DNA from: DASXKD01 sp963762735
Lineage (GTDB): Bacteria > Actinomycetota > Actinomycetes > Streptosporangiales > Streptosporangiaceae
Reading direction: 5' to 3'
DNA length: 64,000 nucleotides
Assembly (NCBI GenBank): GCA_963762735.1
Contig: CAVXMG010000038.1
Span: 1 to 64,000, forward strand
The first letter of the stretch is position 1. Each line of letters starts with the position of its first letter. The notes under the pieces are model-generated. The model had not been told where the DNA came from. It did no database searches and saw only the letters and a list, made by a program, of their open reading frames with translations. Both the position numbers and the translations under genes were made by a program. This document shows positions 1-7,693 of this stretch, piece by piece.

Positions 1-44
1 TCTTACGGCGGCCACCGGCCGGCCTGGTGGGTCAGGCCCGCCGG

Positions 45-1712
45 TCAGGTCAGCGGGCCGGAGAACGTGGCGCCCTGGACGTCGACCTCGACCTGGTCAC
101 CGGACTGGATGGCCGGGTAGTTGGCGTACTCGTTGCCGAAGCCGTACACCACCTGGCTGCCGCTCCACGACGAGACGATCAGGCCGATGCAGTCGCCGGC
201 CTGGCCGGCCGTCCAGCCGCCCTGGGTGGCGTCGCTGAACCACAGCCCGGACGACCCGTAGTCGTCGCCGGTGTCCCCGCTCTGGCAGGTCTCCGGCGTG
301 CCGATCGGCGGGCTTGAGCCGAAGCCGGTACCGGTGACGGTGATCGTGGGATCGGCGGACGTCCCGGTGAAGCTCACCCCGGTGATGCTCGGCGGCGGGG
401 TGCCGGGCACCTGGAAGGCACCGATGCCGTGCGGGGTGCCCACACCGGTCGGGCCGTCGTAGCCCTTGGCCGCCTTGCACAGGTAACCGTGCGACGCTGG
501 CGGCGTGCAGGTCCCTGTGCTGCCCGAGGTGATGTCGTGCAGGTCGGCGGCGGGCGCGCCGTAGGCGGCCGAGGCGGGGATCGTGATGCTCGCCGGGTTG
601 TTCGCCAGGCCGTAGATGCCCGCGACGATCGGCGAGGAGACGCTCGTGCCGAACGAGAAGTACCAGCCGCTGGCCATGTAGGTGTCGTAACTGAGCACGT
701 TGGCCGCGACCGCGCTCACGTCCGCCGTGGTGCGGGCGGCACATCCGGCGTCGGCCTGCCAGGGCGGCTTGGGCTCATAGGCCGAGCACCCGCTGCCCGA
801 GCCCTGGGTCGGCGGCGTGCCCGGGGTCACCCAGGCCTTCTCCGTCCAGCCGCGCGAGTTCGTCGCCGGGGTCAGCTGGGTCCCGCCGACCGAGGTGACG
901 TACGGCGACGCGGACGGGTACTGCACGCCGCCGGCGTAGGCGCCGTCGCCGGAGCTGAACGTGATGGCCACACCGGGATGGTCGACGTTGCCGTCCCAGC
1001 CGTTCTCCCCGTTGAACTCGCCGGTCCCCCAGCTGTCCGAGACCACCTTCGCGCCGAGCGTGACCGCCTCGCCGATCGCCGTGCCCAGATCGCCGAAGCC
1101 GTTGGAGTTGGCCTCCACCAGCAGGATGTGGCACTTCGGGCAGATCGCCGAGACCATGTCAACGTCGAGGGATATCTCCTGGGCGTCACCCGCGTCCGGG
1201 GCCGGGTAGCTGCCCGCCACGCCGTCCTGGTTCACCTTGCTGAAGCAGGGGTTCTTGGTGGTGCACTTGGCGATGCCGTAGGCAGCCCGGTACACGTTCA
1301 GGTCGGCCGCGGCGTTCGGGTCGTCGCCGGGATCGACGACGGCGACCGTGTTGCCCGTGCCGTCCTTGGCCGACAGTGCGGTGAGCTCGTAGGCGGCCCG
1401 CAGGTTGCACGGCGTGTAGCCCGCGGACTCGTTGACCGTGCAGGTCGTGGCGGCGTTGGCGGCCATGGGGGCGGTATCGGGCTGCACCGACAGGTAGCAG
1501 CGTGCCCGGCGCGGCCCGGTGCTCCGCGCGCAGCCCGCGAGTTTCGCCCCGCCGCCCGCCTCCCGGGCGGCCGACCGCGGGGCTGGCCCACCAGGCCCGG
1601 CCTGCGCCCGCGACGCGGCCGCCTGCGCCCCGGCCGGCGCGAGCACCGCCGCTGCCAGTCCGGCCGCTAGCGCCGCCGCGGTGATCGAAGACGGTAGCCG
1701 CAGTCGCCTCAT
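45..1712 (-). CDS. Secreted sedolisin-type (S53) serine-carboxyl peptidase
   Basis: 555 aa. An N-terminal signal peptide is clear (RRLR, then a hydrophobic run to about residue 34 ending AQAAA). The catalytic pair E179-x3-D183 sits in AQEISLDVDM. A conserved Asp is in SSGDGAYAGG (D256), and the nucleophile Ser357 is in FGTSVSSP; the order Glu, Asp, Asp, Ser is that of family S53, not of subtilisin. Several Cys pairs fit an exported protein. The last 110 residues look like an IPT/Ig-like domain (ITVTGTGFGSSPP). S53 enzymes normally carry a large activation prodomain; here only about 45 Pro/Ala-rich residues separate the signal peptide from the peptidase core. A GGGGGG stretch just upstream of the ATG may act as ribosome binding site. 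Function: acid-active extracellular protein digestion, inferred from the family. Confidence 0.88.
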   Translation of the reverse strand: MRRLRLPSSITAAALAAGLAAAVLAPAGAQAAASRAQAGPGGPAPRSAAREAGGGAKLAGCARSTGPRRARCYLSVQPDTAPMAANAATTCTVNESAGYTPCNLRAAYELTALSAKDGTGNTVAVVDPGDDPNAAADLNVYRAAYGIAKCTTKNPCFSKVNQDGVAGSYPAPDAGDAQEISLDVDMVSAICPKCHILLVEANSNGFGDLGTAIGEAVTLGAKVVSDSWGTGEFNGENGWDGNVDHPGVAITFSSGDGAYAGGVQYPSASPYVTSVGGTQLTPATNSRGWTEKAWVTPGTPPTQGSGSGCSAYEPKPPWQADAGCAARTTADVSAVAANVLSYDTYMASGWYFSFGTSVSSPIVAGIYGLANNPASITIPASAAYGAPAADLHDITSGSTGTCTPPASHGYLCKAAKGYDGPTGVGTPHGIGAFQVPGTPPPSITGVSFTGTSADPTITVTGTGFGSSPPIGTPETCQSGDTGDDYGSSGLWFSDATQGGWTAGQAGDCIGLIVSSWSGSQVVYGFGNEYANYPAIQSGDQVEVDVQGATFSGPLT

Positions 1713-1992
1713 CTGTGCCCCCCAGGCTCAAGCAGCCCCACAATTGGGGCATTTCGAGCAGCGTAGCCGAGCAGCGTTCGGGAAACGTTACGGCGCGTCC
1801 CGGCCGGTCAGGCCGGTCACGGCCGCCGGCCCGCGGTTGCGGTACGTTGACAGTGGCGCGGGAGGGCGCCGCCGGGTCCGCGGGAAGGACTGAGTCCGCC
1901 TCCGTTCATCGCAGGTGCTTCGCTGCTGGACAGCCACGACCGTCTTCAGGCGAGCCGGAACGCGGGCCCCGGACTCGGTGAGGAGACGCGTC
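1713..1992. promoter_or_regulatory. Divergent promoter region with small hairpin
   Basis: This 280-bp spacer lies between divergent genes. It holds a perfect 6-bp inverted repeat, GCCCCA (1735-1740) and TGGGGC (1745-1750) with a CAAT loop, 22 bp upstream of the peptidase start. No small gene with a ribosome binding site was seen. The hairpin's role is unknown; it could be an operator or a 5' leader structure of the peptidase mRNA. Confidence 0.35.
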
Positions 1993-3153
1993 ATGTCCCG
2001 GCTTCCCGACCGCCCAGACACCGATCAGCTTCGCCGTCAGGCCCGCGAACTGCACCGCGCCGCCGCCGATGGCGACGCCCGCGCACTGGGGCGGCTCCGC
2101 CAGGTCTCCGGCAAGGTCACACTGTCGGCCGCTCAGCTCGCCATCGCCAGGGACTACGGCTTCCCGAGCTGGCCGCGGCTCAAGGCCGAGGCGCAGCGGC
2201 GCCGCGCCGGGGCCGCACCGCCCGGCCCCGATGTGCCAGCCGGCGGCCCGGCACCGGCCGACCCGGCCGAGGACGAACTGATCGACGCCCAGTACGCCGA
2301 CCGCCCGCAGCTGCGCCCGGTGCTCGACGCCGTGCTCGCCGCGCTGCCCGCACTGGGCCAGGTGACGGTGCAGGCCCGCAAGACGATGGTCAGCCTGGTC
2401 GGCCCGCGCCGCACCTTCGCCGTGGTGCAGGCGACCACCAAGAACCGGGTGGATCTCGGCCTGCGGCTCGACAACCACAAGCCCGGCGGGCGCCTGCTCG
2501 CGGCCAGGGACATCGGCGCGGCCAACCTGCGGATCCCGCTGACCGGGCCCGGGGACTTCGACAAGGAGGCCCTTGGCTGGCTGCGGCGCGCCTACGAAGA
2601 GAACGCCGCACCGCCGCCACCACGCCGCACCGCCCGGCGCCCGGCAGCGGTACTTGGGCAGATCACCGTGCTGATCGACGGCTACGACCTGCCCGGGCTC
2701 ACCTGCCGGCCGGAACCAGGCGGGTCCGGCCATCGCAACGTGCACGTCGCGCTGTCCGGCAAGGGCAAGGACCGGCCTTTCCTGGTCGTGCCGGACAGGC
2801 CAGGGCTGGCCATCGAGCCCGTGCCCGGCGATGCCAAGTCGGCACGCTGGGAGCTCCCGGTTACCGTGCGGCGCGATGCGGACGGCTTCGACTTCACCGG
2901 GCCGTTCGTCGGGGGCACCCGCGACGACCGCAACCTGGGCCTGGCCTGGGGCGACGTGCCCGGCGACGGAACGTTGCGGCTGTTCCGCGGTGCCAAGCTC
3001 CGGCTCGTCGACGTCGATCCCGCGCTGATCGAGGAGGCCCTGCGCCCCGGGCACCGGCTGGTCGCCCGGATCCGCCTCACCGATCCCCGGGGCAACCCGG
3101 TCTGCGCCCGCGTCCATCCCCCGGCGCTCGTCTGGTCGGCCGGGCCCGCCTGA
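1993..3153 (+). CDS. Two-domain protein, DUF5655-like plus DUF5990-like
   Basis: 386 aa. The ATG at 1993 is chosen because GAGGAG lies just before it and homology-like sequence starts there; the open frame runs further upstream without a ribosome binding site. Residues 1-60 (RRQARELHRAAADGD, then DYGFPSWPRLKAEA) resemble the short helical leader often found before ankyrin-type stress proteins. Residues 95-205 match the DUF5655 pattern (KTMVSLVGPRRTFAVVQ, then VDLGLRLDN). Residues 225-385 match DUF5990 (LPGLTCRPEP, HRNVHVAL, VPGDAKSARWELPV, FTGPFVGG, LFRGAKLRL). Both are small uncharacterised domains; DUF5990 proteins are usually about 150 aa on their own. Cytoplasmic, no catalytic motif seen. 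The combination in one chain is the unusual part. Confidence 0.75.
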   Translation: MSRLPDRPDTDQLRRQARELHRAAADGDARALGRLRQVSGKVTLSAAQLAIARDYGFPSWPRLKAEAQRRRAGAAPPGPDVPAGGPAPADPAEDELIDAQYADRPQLRPVLDAVLAALPALGQVTVQARKTMVSLVGPRRTFAVVQATTKNRVDLGLRLDNHKPGGRLLAARDIGAANLRIPLTGPGDFDKEALGWLRRAYEENAAPPPPRRTARRPAAVLGQITVLIDGYDLPGLTCRPEPGGSGHRNVHVALSGKGKDRPFLVVPDRPGLAIEPVPGDAKSARWELPVTVRRDADGFDFTGPFVGGTRDDRNLGLAWGDVPGDGTLRLFRGAKLRLVDVDPALIEEALRPGHRLVARIRLTDPRGNPVCARVHPPALVWSAGPA

Positions 3154-3251
3154 CGCGACTCGGGGCCGCCCGTAACCCACCGCAGCCCGCCGGCCTGCGC
3201 GGGCACTCCCCTCCGGCTCCCGCCCCTGCCTCCGGTCAGGGTGACTTGGCG

Positions 3252-4865
3252 CTAGCCCAAGGCCATCTGTTCGGCGGAGCCCGACTGCTCGGGGTCTGGC
3301 AGGCGCATCATGCGGAACGAAATGAGCAGCCCACCCAAGCCAGCGAGGATGGGAACGAGAAGGGCCACCTGAAGGGCGATGTGCCTCGCCTGGGTGTTGA
3401 TCTTGATGATCTCATTCTTCGTGGCTTGCGGCTTGTCAGCGAGCTGCTTTTCGAGCTGAGTGTTGCTCACCACCTGGGCGTCGTGCTCCAAGACCTTGGC
3501 GACCTGCTGCTGTTCGGCCTTGGAAAGCACGGTGCTCGACTGGGCCATGCTGGTGAAGCCAATGGACAGCGCCCCCAGCAGGATGGCGCCGGCGAACGCC
3601 AGCCCGAACGACAGGCCGAACGACCCTCCCGCCGAGTTCACCCCGGCGGCCTCGCTGACGCGTTCCTCGGCGATCGGGGCCAGCGTGTAGTTGTTGAGCT
3701 GAGAGACCATCAGGCCCAGCCCTGATCCCGCGATGATCAAAGGCAGCGCCAGGTACCAGCCTGACGTCGCCCGGGGCACTATCGGCTCCACGATGATCAT
3801 CCCGATCGTGAACAGCGCGAATCCCGCCCGGATCAGGCTCGCCGGGCGCCGCTTCCCCCCTCTTCTGCCAGCGAGCAGGGCCACCGCGAACATGCTCAGC
3901 GACAGCGGGGCGATGGACAGGCCGGCTCCCATCGCGCTGTACTCCAGCACGATCTGCAGGTAGATCGGCAGCGCGATCATCACGCCGCCCAGGCCGATCT
4001 GCTGAAGCACCTGGCCGGAGACCCCGAACTTGAACAGTTTGGCTTTGAACAGGTCCGGGTCCAGCAGCACCGCCTTGCCCGCACGCTTGCGCCGCACCAG
4101 CCACCACGCCAGGGCCCCGAGCGAGACCGCCCCGAGCCCCAGAAGCAGGCCTACCGCTTGACCGCCTTCTTCCCAGACGAGGATGCCCAGCACGATGCCG
4201 CCCATGCCCAGCACGGACAAGACGGCACCCACGAGGTCTATCCGCCGGGATCCGGTATAGGGCACGTCGTGGACCAGCCGGATGCCCGACAGCACCACCA
4301 CGATGACGACGTCCTCTAGCAAGAACGCGATCCGCCACGACAGGTAGGTCGTGATGAACCCGCCGATCAGCGGGCCGACCGCCGCGGCGATCGCGGCCGC
4401 GGCCCCGACCAGCGCGTAGGCCTGGCGCTGGGCTGCGCCCTCGAAGTTGCCATGGATCAGCGACTGCATCGCCGGCAGCAGCAGCGCTGCGCCGATCCCG
4501 CCCACGATCGCCCAGAAGACGATGATCGCGATCAGGCCCTGCGAAAGAGCCATGGCAAGGGCACCGATCCCGTAGCCAAGGAGGCCCAGCACATACGCGC
4601 GCTTGCGCCCGATCAGATCGCCCACCTTGCTGCCGATCAGGATGAACGCCGCCGACACCAGCGCCTCGAGCGCGATCGCCGACTGAACCCCGCTGACGGT
4701 CGTGTGCAGATCATGCACTACCGCCGCGATCGATACATTCATCACCGAGGTGTCCACGACCAGGACGAACATCGCCATAGCCAGCAAGATGGCCAGCCTG
4801 CGGTCACCCTTGGCCAGCTCAGGAGCGCCGGTGCCAGACGCGCCAGTCACAGCGGATTCGCCCAT
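3252..4865 (-). CDS. MFS drug-efflux transporter, 14-TM EmrB/QacA (DHA2) type
   Basis: 537 aa from ATG 4865; earlier in-frame starts (to 4913) lack a ribosome binding site. Fourteen hydrophobic segments can be counted. The first holds the typical FVLVVDTSVMNVSIAAV of DHA2 pumps (motif D1) and the loop after TM2 holds GDLIGRKRAYVLG (motif A). Antiporter motif C is degenerate (VGPLIGGFITTYLSWR). A long soluble segment with charged residues sits before the last TM (SSTVLSKAEQQQ). Proton-driven export of toxic compounds is inferred from family. The gene starts inside a short upstream ORF (4847-4948) that has a far better ribosome binding site, so translation is probably coupled or attenuated. A hairpin at 5072-5090 separates it from the selenoprotein gene upstream. 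Confidence 0.88.
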   Translation of the reverse strand: MGESAVTGASGTGAPELAKGDRRLAILLAMAMFVLVVDTSVMNVSIAAVVHDLHTTVSGVQSAIALEALVSAAFILIGSKVGDLIGRKRAYVLGLLGYGIGALAMALSQGLIAIIVFWAIVGGIGAALLLPAMQSLIHGNFEGAAQRQAYALVGAAAAIAAAVGPLIGGFITTYLSWRIAFLLEDVVIVVVLSGIRLVHDVPYTGSRRIDLVGAVLSVLGMGGIVLGILVWEEGGQAVGLLLGLGAVSLGALAWWLVRRKRAGKAVLLDPDLFKAKLFKFGVSGQVLQQIGLGGVMIALPIYLQIVLEYSAMGAGLSIAPLSLSMFAVALLAGRRGGKRRPASLIRAGFALFTIGMIIVEPIVPRATSGWYLALPLIIAGSGLGLMVSQLNNYTLAPIAEERVSEAAGVNSAGGSFGLSFGLAFAGAILLGALSIGFTSMAQSSTVLSKAEQQQVAKVLEHDAQVVSNTQLEKQLADKPQATKNEIIKINTQARHIALQVALLVPILAGLGGLLISFRMMRLPDPEQSGSAEQMALG

Positions 4866-4948
4866 GCTCGTGCGCCTTCGGTTGGAGGGCCAGCGGTGTG
4901 CCGTTCGCTCCATCGCGTACCCGACGCGGGCTGATCACAGGTCCGCAT
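4847..4948 (-). CDS. Putative 33-aa leader peptide overlapping the MFS gene start
   Basis: ATG at 4948 preceded by AAGGAGATAGCC, the best ribosome binding site in this neighbourhood. It encodes 33 residues (MRTCDQPASGTRWSERHTAG, ending ARAWANPL) and its TGA at 4847-4849 lies 16-18 nt past the MFS ATG, in another frame. No homology is recognised. Position, size and overlap fit a translated leader controlling an efflux gene, as known for ribosome-targeting drug resistance genes. Alternatively it only serves to load ribosomes for coupled translation. A third reading is that a frame error separates this ORF from the true N-terminus of the pump. Confidence 0.5.
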   Translation of the reverse strand: MRTCDQPASGTRWSERHTAGPPTEGARAWANPL

Positions 4949-5071
4949 GGCTATCTCCTTATGCGGCCATCCGCGCCGGAGCTGACCGGGTCGCTGTGAT
5001 CGGTGCTGCCGGGAAACGTTGCGTGACACCGTTGATCATGTTGCGGACGCGCTGCCTATTCCTCACCCGTC

Positions 5072-5090
5072 CGGGGTGAGATTAGGTGGC
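5072..5090. terminator. Hairpin between selenoprotein gene and MFS gene
   Basis: Perfect 7-bp stem CTCACCC / GGGTGAG with a 5-nt loop. It lies 45-63 bp past the stop of the selenoprotein gene on the minus strand. No T-tract follows, which is common in GC-rich actinobacteria. It probably ends the redoxin-selenoprotein transcript and gives the MFS gene its own promoter. Confidence 0.5.
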
Positions 5091-5134
5091 GGCTTAATGA
5101 TTCACTGCTGGCGGCTGATCCGCGGCGGGCTCGG

Positions 5135-6094
5135 CTACTCGTCCCCCTGGCTCCGCCGCAGCCGCTTGATCTGCGACGTGCGCCGCTTGGCCGCCAGCCG
5201 GCGCTCCTTGGCGGCGCGGCTGGGCCTGGTGGGGCGCCGCGGCCGGGGCGGCGCGGCGGTCGCCTCGGTGAGCAGCGCGGACATCCGTTCCGCCGCGGCC
5301 TCGCGGTTGCGCAACTGGGACCTGGTCTCGGACGCGGTCACGGTCAGGACGCCTTCGGCCAGACGGCTCGCCAGCGCGTGCAGCGCCCGCTCGCGGTAGA
5401 TCGGCGGCAGCGCGGCGGAACCCTCCAGGTCGAAGGAAAGCTCGACCCTGCTGTCGGTGGTGTTCACCGACTGGCCGCCGGGCCCGGTGGACCGGGAGAA
5501 CCGCCAGGACAGCTCCTCGGGCGGCAGCGTGATGCCGCGGACGGTGACGTCGAGCCCGCTCAATTCGGCCACCGGTCCGGCGGTCAGCGCGGCGAGCACG
5601 TCGGGGAACACCGCGTCGGCCCGCCCGGCCAGCTCATCGTGGGTCAGCAACTGGACGGGGTGCGGGATGTAGAGCACGCGGGCGCCGGGCATGCCGAGCA
5701 GGCGCGCCTGGGCCACGGCTTCGTCGGCGAACGGCGCCGTGGCGATGCCGACGGCGGGGATTCCCCGGCGCTCCAGGTGAACGAGGTCGCACAAACTGCA
5801 CGACGTACACGAGCCTCAATCGGCGAGGGCCTCCACGACCAGGCCGCCCCCGCTGGCGATGTCGTCGATCAGGCTCAGCGCCGCGGGCTTGGAGAAGATC
5901 TCCTTGGTCACCCGCGCGGTCGTCGCGCCCGCGGCGGTCAGCAGCGTCTCCACCCGGTCGAGGAACTCCGCGCCCCGGTTCTTCCTGATGTCGAGCAGCA
6001 CCACGCGGTACCCGGCCACGCTGGCCGGGCGCGGTGCGAGCGGCTCTTCCGCCCTGACCCGCTCGTCGAACGGGCTCACGTAGTCAGCGGCCAC
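5135..6094 (-). CDS. UGSC-family selenoprotein, open frame continuing into an ArfB-type RF-1 domain (TGA at 5816-5818 read as Sec)
   Basis: Start GTG 6094 with GGGAGGTGG upstream, overlapping the preceding gene by 11 nt. Codon 93 is TGA and reads in frame as selenocysteine: ...VVEALAD-U-GSCTSCSLC. The motif U-G-S-C defines a known (seleno)protein family in which U may be replaced by Cys. The text on both sides of the TGA is one domain (residues about 20-172: RVVLLDIRKNRG..., then VGIATAPFADEA, IPHPVQLLT). A SECIS-like hairpin follows at 5786-5804. From about residue 180 the frame runs into a peptidyl-tRNA-hydrolase/release-factor domain (LSWRFSRSTGPGGQSVN, GGQ 206-208) with a Lys/Arg-rich tail, as in ArfB/YaeJ stalled-ribosome rescue factors. 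The fusion may be real, or a one-base error may have removed a TTGA stop/start overlap near 5550. Decoding needs SelA/B/C/D elsewhere in the genome. Redox role inferred. Confidence 0.8.
5786..5804 (-). promoter_or_regulatory. Bacterial SECIS-like hairpin
   Basis: Starting 11 nt after the TGA, the mRNA reads GUCGUGCAGUUUGUGCGAC. It folds as GUCGUGCA / UGUGCGAC with G-U pairs and a small apical loop led by G, 20 nt after the UGA. Bacterial SECIS elements lie directly downstream of the UGA, with an apical loop (with an essential G) about 16-37 nt away. The distance and the loop G fit; the energy was not computed. Confidence 0.6.
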
Positions 6095-7650
6095 GCGATT
6101 CCACCTCCCGGGAGACGATCTGGGATCCCATGCCGGTACACGGGCCGAGGACAGCAGAGTAACGCCCGGCCTCACCACCGGCCACGAGCAGCACGATGGC
6201 CTCGGGCGACGCCCACTTGGGCACCAGCGCACCGGGGTCGGCGGCATGCACCACGGGGGTCGTCTCGCCGCGGCGCAACAGCCTGGCTGGCTTGCGTACC
6301 GCCTCGAACATGAATTGCCGAAGCCGCTGCTTGGTCCAGCCGGCGTCGCGGAACATCTGCGCGTGCTCCGGGCAGATCACGAACACCGACGGCTCCGCCA
6401 GCGGCCACCAGTTCGTGCTCCAGGCGCTGGCCGCCGCCCAGGCGAGTATGTAGGCGAGGTCCTCGGGGGTGCGGCTGCGGTGGTCGGAGATGGACAGCGG
6501 CGCATCGCTGCCGATGACCGTGACCACCGACTGGCCCGCCGCGAAGCCGCGCTCCACGTGCAGCGGCTCCCACGGGCTGCCCTCCTCGTCCTCCGCGACG
6601 CAGAAGCTGAGCTTGCCCATGTGGCCCAGCGTGGCCCTGTCCATCGCCCCTGGCATCGCCCCGCCGGTCAGGCAGACAAGCAGCCGCAGCGCCCGGCCGA
6701 TCGTGAGGTTGGCCCGGAACCCCGGGCCGAGCGCGCCCATGCCGCTGTTCAGGCCGATGGCCTCGCGCACCGGGCCGTTGACCACCACGAGCTGCCCGGC
6801 CGGCTGGGTGGTCACCGCCTGGCCGTGCAGGTTGAACGCGGGGTCGAGCACGGCCCGCGCGGCCGCGGCCACCACGGGGAAGTACTCAGGCCGGCAGCCC
6901 GGCCAGCACCGCGCAGGCGGCCACCCGCGCCAGCGTGGCCTCCCCCATCGCGGGCGGGACCAGGCCGAGGGACTCCTCCCCGTCCCGCCCGCCGAGCGTC
7001 GCCTCGACCCGCTCCGCGGTGGGCGGGATCACCGGCAGGCCGTCGGTCCAGCCGCGCTCGAACATCTCCTCCAGCTCGTCGGCGCCGTCCTGCCCGGACA
7101 TCGCCGCCGCCAGGCCGGGGTCGATGGCTGCCTTCGAGGAACACCCCGGCTTGATCAGCGGCTCGGCCTCGGGCGGCACCGCCAGTTCGATGCCGAGCTG
7201 GGCCTGAGCCTGCGCAAGCAGCCCGGCCAGGGCCCGCCGATCCCAGCCGGCCACGGCGCCGGCGACCAGCCCGCCGCGGCCGACGAGGACGGCCGTCGGC
7301 ACGGTGCTCAGCCGGTAGGCCAGGGATGCCGGGTACGGCGGTTCCTGCGCGGCCACCTGGCCGGTCCAGCCGAGGCGGCGGGCCGTCCGGATCGCCAGGT
7401 CCAGGGGATCCTCGAAGATGGCGACCGCGGTCAGTCCGGCCCGCGCCCAGGCCTGGCACAGCGGGCCGAGGCGGCGCAGCGCCAGCGCCGAGGTGGGGCA
7501 GTGCTCGGAGACGAATACCAGCAGGGCGCAGCCGCCCGCGGTGAGGCTGGCGATGGTGACCGGGGCCAGGCCGGTCCCGTGCACGGACAGCTCCGGTGCG
7601 GGGCTGCCGCCCCGGCCACCGGTGCCGTCCGCCTGCAGTGCCGGCTCCAT
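6084..7650 (-). pseudogene. Redoxin-like protein with WTDGLPVIPPT domain, split by a +1 frame change near 6895
   Basis: Two frames (7650-6886, 254 aa; 6875-6084, 263 aa) belong to one protein of about 521 aa. The first ends ...AVLAGLPA-stop. Removing one G from a GGG run near 6902 gives AVLAGCRPEYFPVVAAAARA, which enters the second frame smoothly. Residues 15-165 are thioredoxin/peroxiredoxin-like (VFVSEHCPTSALALRRL, IFEDPLDLA, LSTVPTAVLVGRGG), with a later GCSSK motif. The remaining 320 residues begin GWTDGLPVIPPTAERVEA and continue with VNGPVREAIGLNSGMGALG and SPWEPLHVERGF; I know this pattern only as an uncharacterised conserved family. The last codons overlap the selenoprotein start, so the two are probably co-translated and may be redox partners. 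Whether the break is real or a sequencing error cannot be told here. Confidence 0.7.
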
Positions 7651-7693
7651 CGACCAGAGTCAACCGCGCGCGGCCCCGCGCCGATTCCCCGGA

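Noticed and set aside
1906..3180. 424-aa antisense frame opposite the DUF5655/DUF5990 gene, and similar long antisense frames throughout
   Set aside because: High GC content leaves many long open antisense frames; their composition is Arg/Pro/Gly/Ala-rich without domains and they lack ribosome binding sites.
5792..5794. TTG 5794 as the start of a separate 219-aa protein
   Set aside because: It lies seven codons after the TGA with no ribosome binding site and would cut the conserved UGSC domain in two; read-through of the TGA is the better explanation.
6886..6888. TGA at the end of the redoxin first frame considered as a second selenocysteine codon
   Set aside because: The homologous continuation (CRPEYFPVV) lies in another frame, so read-through of this TGA would not restore the protein; a one-base insertion explains it.
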